Origin: Pseudopyrenochaeta lycopersici
Lineage: Eukaryota; Ascomycota; Dothideomycetes; Pleosporales; Pseudopyrenochaetaceae
NCBI GenBank assembly: GCA_003313425.1
Contig: NHZP01000067.1
Location: 1 to 64,000, forward strand
DNA: 64,000 bases
Direction of reading: 5' to 3'
A program made the position numbers and the translations under genes. Of the stretch, positions 30,060-39,460 are shown piece after piece. Within the stretch, counting starts at the first letter, position 1. Every line of letters starts with the position of its first letter. A model generated the notes under the pieces. The model made no database searches. It was not told the DNA's origin and was given only the letters and a program-made list of their open reading frames with translations.

Positions 30060-31570
30060 CCCCCGTGTATAAAGGTACCTTGATAGCCGACCTTATTGGT
30101 CAGACGCTACTCTAGGGTAATAACGACGACGCGTACAACAATAATAGCAGTAAGCTTGCTGCTAAGAGCGAGTTAATGCGTAAATAGCGCAAGGATAGGC
30201 CTCTAGGCGTGCTTCTTAGCGTCATTAACTACATTAAAACGCCGCAACAACATAAGCTTTTTAAAAACTTTTAGCGCCTCGCTAACGCTAAGCTGCCCAC
30301 AGATTAACACAGAATACTTAAGCTAATTAAGCTAGTTGTCACGCGCTAGAACTCGTACTACTCTACCTTTAAGCGCGCTGTGGAACTACAGCTAGCAGTT
30401 AACGCCTACGCTAACCACTATATACGCTGCGTGCGAGATAAGGACACGTACGCGATAAGTCGCGGCAACAAGCTGCGGGAGGCAGCGCCCTAGATGCGAT
30501 CGGACGGGCTAACAGCCACTAATTAGGCCGTAGTTACTAAGTACATAGACGTACTAAAGCCGCTAAAGTTAGCAATAAAGCGCCTTAAAGGTCGCGGCAA
30601 AAGTGGCCGTTATAGCGCTATTGCTGGGGTTATCCTAGTCTTTGAGTATATACTTACTTACTACGAGCAGCGCGTTAAGGTGTACGAGGCAGTCGACTAT
30701 AATGCGCACGACGACGCGCCTGGCCTAACTCGCCTGAGGACCATCTCGCGATCAACCTTCGCGCTGCCTGGGCGAAGGCTAGTGATTACTACAATAAACT
30801 CGACCTCTCACCAACGTACTACGCGGCAACGATACTCCATCCGCGCTATAAAACTTACTGCGACGTTGCCTAGGCTGACAAGCCTGAGTGGCTAGACGCT
30901 AATAACTGCGCGTTCCGCGCGCTTTGGGCTGAATACAACCGCTCACCACACCTAGTGAGGCGGCCAAAGGTTGTTACCAACGATATCAACGAGGCTATCG
31001 AAGCCCTCATCGATCCTAAGGCTAGCGCGGCTGCTGGGGACAGCGAGATAGATGAGTTTAATAGGTGGAAGAGGTGCGAGCCAAGGGTTAAGAAGGGTAG
31101 TGATGCCGCATACTTCCTAATTAAATACTGAGTAAGCTTGCGCGATCGCTACCCTAATCTCTCTAAGATAGCTATCAACGTCATCTCTATTCCAGCGTCG
31201 AGCTGCGAGTGTAACCGTATGTTCAACGAGCTTGGCGACCTGCTTGAGCCCCAAAGGCGGAAGATCTCACCCCAGTTACTGGCTGCTATTCAGTGTATAA
31301 GGCGGTGGTATAAGGCTGGCTTTGATCAAGGCAGCAGCGTTGCTACAGCAAGAATAACTAACACTGAGATAGACGCTATATACAAGTTGTGCTATTAGGG
31401 TCAGGAGGCCGAGTAATTAGTGTAGCTGAGCGATCTCTACAACAATAAACGATTAAGCCATTGATCAAGCTTTAAGCTAAGCCAGCTTCATCTAGGCAAT
31501 CAAGTTAAACAAGTTAAGCCTAACGATTCTAAATCAAGCCTTAAGTCAAGCCGACAACGAGGGCTTGATC
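30060..31570 (+). mobile_element. 5'-truncated hAT transposase gene, partly RIP-mutated
   Basis: The plus strand reads the distal ~60% of a hAT transposase: TFKRAVELQLAVNAYANHY, YIDVLKPLKLAIKRLKG, LVFEYILTYYEQRVKVYEA, YYAATILHPRYK and, at 31138-31398, an open hATC dimerisation domain (YPNLSKIAINVISIPASSCE...RMFNELGDLLEPQRRK). About ten TAG/TAA codons and a frameshift near 30725 interrupt it. After the stop (31396), 31440-31580 has repeated CTTGAT/ATCAAG and CAAGCC words, as in hAT subterminal regions. The 5' end is missing at ~30060, where it abuts the head of the RecQ pseudogene on the other strand. Confidence 0.8.
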
Positions 31571-33290
31571 GGCTTGATTGTTGACATCTCTGACAATAGC
31601 AAGCGGGGAAATTGCTGATAGCCATTTCTCAAGAAATCCACAAGCGGCACACATGGTCAATTTTCGCAAGACGTCCACGGAAACATGTGAGCTGGGGCCA
31701 TTAAATGCGCAAATACTTCACCTTAATTATGTATTAAAATTAACTGTGGATTTTTGCCGATGAACACAGTACTATAGTACGCCCTGCTGCATCAGAGTCT
31801 CTATGCTAGAGACTACAAACTCTATTAGCTTATACTATAATTACTAAGGTACAGACCTCTAATTGCCTTCGTCGAAAACTATCATCGAGTAGCTTCCTAG
31901 CAACTCAGTTTCAACTGATGCCTTGAAGGGATGCACTATCGATGTGCAATACGCACAACGAGCAGTAGCAAGTTTAAGTTAAAGTGCTTATGCTAATGTC
32001 CGTTCATGCTTACAATCGTTTAATACTGAATCTCAACCAGTATTTTCTTTCCTTCTAATATATCAGCTGTGAGTTCAATCCTCTAATCTAGATCTAAACA
32101 CGTGTTGAACAAAACTTTGGACTCTGTTTCGCGTCGGAGATCGTGCGCACAATGTAATTATTGAATTGACGCTGATATTATTAACACCATCATTTCAGCG
32201 ACAATTCACTGTAGTGCCTGGTTTTTGAACCTTTAACTGGTAGTTCTATTGTTCTCTACGCAGTGATAAGGGAACAACGCTGATAGATGATTCTGTCATA
32301 TATTTAAAAAGCAGTTAACACATCCAGGACTGTTGACCAATCTCAGAAGCAAGTAAACTAAGTTAGTACTTAGCGCGGCAATTTGGATGCTAGAATTCTC
32401 CGCCAGTACTATCCAGCCTGCACCATCTTACAGTGCATACCCTAAGATTAGAAGAAGCATGGTAAAACTGGGCGAGGCCATAGAATGGTCAAGGTTCTAT
32501 GCGTTCAAGTGAGCTCTGCTAAGCCCTGAGCGCAGCACCATATATGTCACGAAACATGAACGCGTACTGGTATATATCTGAGCAACGCTTTAGTATCCCT
32601 GTGTATTTGCGTGGGTGTCTCCACTTCTAGTTAAACGCTTAAGTAGGAGAAGACGAACATCTAATGATCTATGTACTTGCTGTATGATTTGAATAGAATG
32701 AAGCGTCGCGTTTCAATCATGAAATCTGTAAATCAACCTTGTGGATTTGGCCGTTGCAGCATATACAGTACCGTATGATGCATCTTGCGTGGTCAGATTT
32801 AATAGTCAAAGCATCTTGGCACTTGATGACCAATCAGTACTGTTGAAATAAAAGAACGCTATTCAACTGCACACCAAGCCATTACACTGCCGACCACCTC
32901 AGTAGCATAAAACCTTCCTTGTACAATAGCTTGCTTCTCAGAGAAATTCCTTCTTTAATCAATCAGTTACTCGACTATCCCCAAGCAGAGTATGATAACC
33001 TTCTGGCATAAACAGTTGAATAGAAGTCTAGAAGTGGCTTTTGCTGTTTGATCCATCTCGACATGAGTGCTTCTGGATGATGAAAGTGCTTGGCCCCATG
33101 CCGATGAGGAAAGCGTCCAAGCTTTGTGAGCTGAAAGAATAACTTCTCAAAGAGTAACTTACTACATAGTGTTGTTGAACGCATGTGGGTCGAGGATTAT
33201 CCCTGATGCTTCAGCAGCTTACTGCAAGCAGCCAACTTAAGAACGCATAGATGAGGCGTGATCCATAATATTTGGGGAAGCTACTTATAG
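31571..33290. other. Spacer without recognisable genes
   Basis: About 1.7 kb of moderately AT-rich, low-RIP sequence with only short ORFs, such as 31578-31763 plus and 32975-33184 minus. No conserved motif seen. The 3' part may include the eroded N-terminal region of the FunK1 gene that follows. Confidence 0.4.
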
Positions 33291-33940
33291 GTAGACTGTC
33301 TGCGACTACGGGAAGGCCATCTACAAAGTGAGTTCCCAGACCAGCCTTCTCGTCGCGCTGGAAGGCTGTATTGAAGGATATGAGTCGTTACACACCAAGG
33401 CCAGTATGTTACAACGCAATATCTCACCGAACAATCTCATGGTGAATGAGGAGGATGACAACCCCTCCTGGCGCGCGTTCTTGATCGACCTCAGCCTTGC
33501 CACCAAGGAGCAGCAGGAAAAATCTTCAGGAGCACGGGGGAAGACCGGCACACGAGCGTTTATGGCAATTTGGGGTGCTTCTAGACGACGAAATGCGTTC
33601 GTTTATGCACGATCTTAAGTTATTCTTCTAGGTGCTCTTCTGGATATGTATTCATTATAGTGGTCCAAACAAAGGAATAGTTGTTCCACAATTAGAAAAG
33701 TGGAATTATATCAACACCGTAGAGCTGGCTAAAATAAAAAAAGGAGAAGTGGGTGACGAAAGAGATTTTCTTAAGACTACAGAGGCGACATTTACACCAT
33801 ATTACCAACTATTAATTCCTTACGTCAACAGATTACGGGGAAAGGTGTCACAACATGCAAGCTGTTATCGACATAGCAACTCTCGCCTTCAAGCACTAAC
33901 GTATTCTGAGATTATATTCAGGCACTTGAGGCTGAACTAA
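33291..33940 (+). pseudogene. FunK1-type fungal protein kinase fragment, frameshifted
   Basis: The plus strand reads VCDYGKAIYKVSSQTSLLVA, CIEGYESLHTKASMLQRNIS followed by PNNLMVNEEDDNPSWRAFLI, then DLSLATKEQQEKSSGARGKT and GTRAFMAI. After a frameshift near 33570-33630 it reads MLFWICIHYSGPN and EKWNYINTVELAKIKKGEV. This is the C-lobe of FunK1 kinases: the catalytic-loop equivalent HRDIS-x-NN appears as QRNISPNN (catalytic Asp changed to Asn), the DFG-equivalent DLSLA, and the TGTRAFMAI segment. The N-lobe is not found upstream and the C-terminal ~100 residues are lost. Non-functional. FunK1 genes are expanded and often degenerate in repeat-rich fungal regions. Confidence 0.8.
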
Positions 33941-34879
33941 ATGCTCTTCTCCAATCAGGCTGTTTGCTGGAGCAAATTGCTCTGCTCATGAGCTGTCTCA
34001 AACAGCTTAGGTTGCGCATGAGATATTTAGTCGCGCACTGCGGAGAGTTAGGGAGGCCTGGCAACCCTTTCACATGTTCCTGTTGAAATCAGCGGAGCAC
34101 GTTCGGTCTAGTGCTTGCACAATAGGTTTGATGTTTTGGGACCTGTTTTGTGCCACAGAGAAGGTGCTATGAAAATAGAACAGCCTAAAAAAACAGAGGA
34201 GCCCAAATTGAAAGTTGCCCGTATGAAGGCTAGTTTATTTTTAACACACCACAGGATTCAGACGCCAACAAGCATTAATCCGCCGCCTATCAAGATGCCT
34301 TCATTAAAGGTACGTACTACATGTTACCTGGGCGACTATACTAACATACCAAGCTTACAGAACTCGATGGTTTTATCCCTCGGGTTTCCAGTACCTGGCT
34401 GCCTGTCTCTACCCTTAGTTTTGTCAGCTAACGTAACTCCGAATTGAACTTAGGTCGCCTCTAAACCTTTACATCGCCAGCTTCTTATTCGTAGTTTGCG
34501 CATCAGCAATAGAAGGCCGCGCGGAATATCTAAATACCTGACGTTATCTAATTTAGACTATGAGTCGCTGTTCCCTGTCTGTTAAAATATAGTTATCTCC
34601 CTATATAACCGACTATTTATATGAACTATCTCTCTAAGTTAAACCTATAAGTTATGTACGTTTTACGCTACGTGCATAGTAAGTTAGAAATCCTCAGACG
34701 AGACGCGACTTATAAACACGAGCTGATTGAGCAGTCTCTTTCTAGGTCACAGTGCCGTGAACATCGAGTCTATGTCGCTGCAGATGCATCTTGTCTACCA
34801 GGTCTACCTGACATAGTTTGCAGCTGAGACGGTCTCCTTCCTTGATATGCTGTAAGTGCTTCTGTTTGAAGTGTTGGCT
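33941..34879. other. Spacer with a 110-codon ORF of unknown nature
   Basis: The plus-strand ORF at 34115-34447 is Lys/Pro-rich with no recognised family and may be composite debris. 34450-34740 is AT-rich. Nothing else supportable. Confidence 0.3.
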
Positions 34880-35412
34880 GAGGTCGCCCTCGCGACTCAA
34901 TCAAGGCTGGCCTTCCGCAAGGGTTGGCCCTCGCCCCGATCCTGTTCCTTTTAAGGACAGTCAGAACAACGGCTACCCTCGGGTGAACCACTGGATGGAA
35001 AGGCGGAGTCTTGGAAACCTAACCTCAATGTGCTCAACAGGACTGTTGAGTTTGTTATTGCCACTGGACGCCTAGGGTGAACGCGATACTGTAGGACCCT
35101 CCAGGCCACCACAGGTTATATCCTCGCGGACTTGAAGCTGGCCAGCCGGCAATGAGAAGGTCGACGGTTGGGAAACGACACTTGGATATAAAGGACCGTG
35201 GGGACAAGAGTAAGGCAGGTCCTGGACGGTATAACTACAAAGAGTAGAGAGGTCAGAGTTGAGAGGGACGAAGCTGCTTTGGACTTGGAATGAAGCGTGG
35301 GCGTACCGAGGCCTAAGCGATTAGGTCAGATGGCATAGTAAGTCTATGGACCTTCTGGGCACCCTGTGGCGTAAGAATCAATCAATCAATCAATCAATCA
35401 ATTAATCAATCA
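34880..35412 (+). mobile_element. 3' fragment of a Tad1-like LINE with (AATC)n tail
   Basis: Near 34903-34950 the plus strand reads GLPQGLALAPILFLL, the conserved G-LPQG-x-x-L-x-P-LF segment of non-LTR reverse transcriptases. GC-balanced sequence with no further RT motif follows. The fragment ends in about nine AATC/AATT units (35376-35412), the simple-repeat tail typical of Tad1-clade LINEs. Most of ORF2, including the YADD block, is missing. Confidence 0.6.
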
Positions 35413-36346
35413 AGCCGCAACACCACCGTAAGACGAGCTAACCCGCGACACGCTGTTCCTTATTACGTTCTACCGACAATGGAATCCTCAGCTCTGGGGT
35501 AAAGAGGTTCTTTCATGCGTTATGAGTTCTAACCCACGACAGCGACGAGATACTCGATGTCGATGCTGTCTCTACGAATATCCAAGCGTTCTGAACTTCG
35601 CTGCAATCGATCAACGATGACGTCGATAGACTACAAGCATGCACAGCGATGCGAAACAAGCTCTCGAGCAGCATACGGAGCTAGAGTGGCTGTTCGCATA
35701 TGCGGAAAGGGTGGAAGAATGCCCACAATACAATGAGAAAAATCCCTACTGTTTTCTACGTGCATTCACTTACTTGCCCCATTAGTAAGATACGACAGCT
35801 CTCAGCGGGCAATCCTTGTCAGTGTGGTTTTCAATCCCGATTTTGTTAATCTTATCAATTAATCCTTATGTGGAGGAAAAACAAGGAGCTGGGCAACAGT
35901 AGCCTAGGTGATCTATGAGGTGGACCACTGCTTGATTTAGGAAACTCGTAAGGGCTAACTATATAGGAGAGAACTAAGCACAGTCCACCGCAAGGGTAGC
36001 GTGCGCGCAGAGCGTGACTATCGTGCTTGAACCGCGCGCACAGTAGCGCGCACGTGAGTAGCGCGCCCGTGAGCGTACGGTACAATATGGCATGGTGCGT
36101 TGTCTGCAACACCTTATCAATCGATATCAATTCCACCCTCGAATTGAATTGACGATTGACCAGGATTGACGGCCCCTTGCACTACCCCTGGTTGCCCTGC
36201 CAAACGCCACCAAACACGCCCACAGGAACCCATAGGATCCGATCTGAGATCCATCAAAAGTTCTCTTCTATTACCTATTTTATATGGAAATGACTTCCTA
36301 GGCGCTGTCTCGAAGGTGGCCCCAACATGGGTACGTGGGGACTCTT
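35413..36346. other. Spacer without recognisable genes
   Basis: No conserved ORF. A short array of TAGCGCGC/GCGCGC words occurs at about 36030-36075, and a 93-codon minus ORF (35855-36136) overlaps it with no family resemblance. Confidence 0.4.
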
Positions 36347-37720
36347 TTACTTATAGCCAAGTTCAGGTCGCAGGTCCCACTCCGAGAAAATGGCTCGATG
36401 GTCAGACCCATAGTTGTCATGGTACAAGTGACACGCAAGAACTCTTTCCGGTGCATCGGTTAGGGTAAGATCGATGGTTGATGTCGTTCCAGGATGAGAA
36501 ACGGACCAGTGTGTTGGGGTCCCGCTGGGTAGGCACCATTGTAGTCTCCGATCCTGGATGAAAGAGAGAAGCTCTTCAGCGTGCCGTAAGAGCATGTAGT
36601 TGGTCCCTCTGTGGCTCCAGGCCGGGTGGTGTTGGTTGAAGTCTCCTGTAAATATAATTTGAGTTGGTCTGGTGGTGTCCTCGGTGGCTTCCTTAATAGT
36701 GGCTTGTACCTCATCAAGCGTGGGTTGCATAGAGACCTGCTCCGAGATTTGACGGTAGCTGAGCGGTGGGACGTACAGGGAGAAGATGAGCAGCTGCACT
36801 TTATCTGTCCACACCTTCACTACCGCTACGTCTGGGCTGTTACATCATACTTGTCGATGGGCTGACGTAGAGATGCGCTTATTTACGTAGAGCAACTGCA
36901 TTTTCTAACTTCTTTATCTGAGTGCGTAGGCTTGTAAAGCTTCCATAGGCGGTGGTTGACATGCGTTCGATATGCTGTCACTGGTGGCTCTTGAATAAGG
37001 AGGATGTTGATGTTATGGGTTTTGTGGTCGTTGATGAGCGCTTCTATAGCCGCTCGTGATCTCGTAATGTTCAGCTGTAGTATCTGAAGATTTTCCCTCT
37101 TTATTGTGTAGTATTAGATGTAGTTTGTCCCCTGCATTCTCTATCCCCTGTCGGGTGAGCCCCGTTGCGGTCAACACAGCTTGCTGTTGCATCCGGTGGG
37201 CAGTCTCAGCGATCATGCTGTCTAGCACAGAAACCACATCTCATTCGTTCTTTACATGACCACGCTAGGTGGCCGAAGGCCTGGCAGTCGAACCATATCC
37301 CTAGCGAAGCTGATCTTCCCAGCTCTTTTCCCTTGCTCTTAAGCCATGCAATTTCCTGTATGTTGCAGCCCTTAGTCGTCATGTTATTATCCTCTATGAT
37401 TTTCTAGATGCCTTGCGCCTCGTTCTCTGGTAACCAGAAATCCTTGGTTAGGGTGCGGTGGACCACGACCCCGAAACGCGGTTTGACTAGTTTCGTGCCA
37501 TTTCCTAATTTCTTAAGCTATTCTGTGTTGTTCCTTGCTGTTTCTGTAGATCGCTGATCCTTGAATCGGATCACGTACCCTGTTTTGGTTGTCCAAACCC
37601 CTGCCACTTGTACGCCTTCCGTTGTGCTGGAGTTTAGGAGGGCACTTTGAATGTGGGTGTTGGCTGAGCCTGTAGATAGGTATCTTGTGAAGGCTGTGTT
37701 GTCGCTGTCGGAGCTTGATT
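36347..37720 (-). mobile_element. Tad1-like LINE fragment: ORF1 zinc knuckle and ORF2 endonuclease
   Basis: Minus strand. ORF1 remnant ~37640-37180: NGTKLVKPRFGVVVHRTLTK, DFWLPENEAQGI and MTTKGCNIQEIAWLKSKGKE, then an internal deletion into the CCHC-type region CQAFGHLAWSCKERMRCGFC followed by ARQHDR. ORF2 endonuclease 37050-36347: INILLIQEPPV, FTGDFNQHHPAW, GTPTHWSVSHPGTTSTIDL and HDNYGSDHRAIFSEW, the APE-type catalytic blocks. No reverse transcriptase follows, so the copy is 3'-deleted. Only a few TAG codons, so less RIP-damaged than the gypsy or MULE copies. Confidence 0.8.
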
Positions 37721-38254
37721 TTCGCTGCGTGCTGATTCGAATGCAGTTCCGTTCTCTATCTAGATTGTTAGTATTTACAGTTCTTGTGAGGTCTACCTTT
37801 AGTCCGTGTTGGCCTTATATATCGTTGTTAAACATTAGCAAAACGTACATAGCTATACTGATCTGCAGAACGTACGAGAGTAGCAGCGATAGACTCTGGG
37901 GTTACTACTATCCAGTTCGATGCCATCCCCGTGTAGCTTGGAGGGGCTGAACTACTTTGAAACAGAGCGATCAAGAGTCGCGAGAGTGCTTTCTTTGACG
38001 GTGTCCCAGAGCACATAGACGCAAGGAAGTGGCTGGAACGTACAACTGCATTGGGAAAGACATTATGCCGAAAACGCACATCTCAGGGGTAAATGCGCGC
38101 TACGCTAAGATAGGACGAAGCGATGATGGAAGCGCAGCGGCATCATATACTAGGGTTATGAGAATCTCTGGAATGGTTGAGCAGAAAGAGAGCTAACGAA
38201 CTGCTAAGCCAGAGCCCACAGTACCATAGGTATTGCATTTTCTACCTTCCAAAG
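37721..38254. other. Spacer upstream of the LINE fragment
   Basis: Contains an 83-codon minus-strand ORF (37828-38079) with no recognised motif, possibly derived from the 5' part of the LINE or from an unrelated gene. Nothing else supportable. Confidence 0.3.
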
Positions 38255-38623
38255 CTAATAATTGTAGCAATTGGTTGCAAACGAACTAATGTCATCATTA
38301 TAATTCCCAAGAGACTTATATTGCTTAGTCTCACACGTCCAATACGAAAACGCAAAACCATTGCCACATCCAGGGGAGTCATACAGCTGTAGACAGCAAT
38401 ATCCGCCGAATTCTGTATCAGCATAGAACTTGAGAGAGCTGATCCTCCCAGTGTCCCCGTTGAGATCTTCGACGCTATGGCATGCCCATCCCTCTCTTCC
38501 AGGGCCACGGTAAGTGTTGTGATCTCCCCCAAAGCTGGCATCTTGATAGATATCGAGTCTCCAGGCGTTGGTGATGGATGCAATAGCCAGCGTTGTGGCA
38601 GCAGCAAGGATGGAAAAGTGCAT
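38255..38623 (-). CDS. Small secreted cysteine-rich protein (beta/gamma-crystallin-like), candidate effector
   Basis: Intact 122-codon frame. Residues 1-20 (MHFSILAAATTLAIASITNA) are a clear signal peptide. The mature 102 residues hold six Cys (48, 76, 77, 86, 97, 119) and a duplicated aromatic/Gly pattern: YQDASFGGDHNTY in the first half and YADTEFGGYCCLQLY in the second, each followed by a Ser/Gly turn. This resembles the Greek-key half-repeats of small fungal crystallin-fold secreted proteins; the fold is inference from the pattern. No RIP-type stops despite repeat-rich flanks. Probably exported and disulfide-stabilised; target unknown. Such proteins from transposon-rich regions are typical effector candidates, but nothing here shows host or microbial activity. 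Confidence 0.75.
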   Translation of the reverse strand: MHFSILAAATTLAIASITNAWRLDIYQDASFGGDHNTYRGPGREGWACHSVEDLNGDTGRISSLKFYADTEFGGYCCLQLYDSPGCGNGFAFSYWTCETKQYKSLGNYNDDISSFATNCYNY

Positions 38624-39460
38624 TGTTGAGACAGTTGCCTTTCTAATGGAAGGTTAGTCTATGCTGTTTTCTGATAGAATAACTCGAAGAATATGGGAAG
38701 ACATACCCGAAACAAGGAGATGATGGTTCGGCTCGTTGATTTGTCTTTCAAGATGACTTTTAAACCCTAGAAATTCTTCCTGTATTTCTGATGTGGAACT
38801 AATCTAGTTTACCGGAGTCTGTCTTCTGTCCCAGAAACTCCTGCCACAAGAGCTTCCAGCCGCTCTTTATAGAGGGCCCACCCAAGTTATTGTCAGGATT
38901 GTTAAGCCTCCCAGCTTTATTCCAGCACGTAGTCGTGCCTTCATACTCCTTTTGGGGTACAGCGTCCGACTTAGCAGACTAAAGCTATCTACTTCGTCAA
39001 GTCGACGTGGATTCATTGCCAATCAATCACGCACGAGTTTCTTAATATCAAGCTTGTACGAACTATTTATATGAGTGCTGCTCGGCATTATTACCAAGAA
39101 GCACTTTTTCTAAACGACATTGGGCGATGCGAACTCTAAGGTCGTATTTTGTTCGTATAAAGATAACGAGGCGGCAGGTGTAGACTCTACTAGGTTTAGA
39201 GCTCGGCGTAACTAGGTAGAAAAGTCCCGCGCAGGTGCGAAACTAGAGGCGAAAAATCCGAGAATACGATGAGCTCGTATTTCCGAGTTATTGGTTCCAG
39301 GCCAAATCTGGTGTAGCCCCAAAACTCAACATAAACACGCTCCTTCGTACATAGCCTTTGGCTAAAGCCGAAGGTGGCTGTTTGTCTCAAGAAGTGTAAC
39401 CCCGCAGCTGCCAACTGCAAGGCTGTGCGAACTACTGTTCGACTCCATGAACGATGCTTC
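38624..39460. other. Upstream region of the secreted protein gene
   Basis: GC-balanced, low-RIP spacer up to the MULE. A 74-codon minus-strand ORF (39196-39420) is weak and of unknown family. No promoter motif stands out. Confidence 0.35.

Noticed and set aside
35376..35412. CRISPR-like or regulatory array from the AATC iterations
   Set aside because: Uninterrupted 4-bp repeat with no spacers, positioned as a LINE 3' tail.
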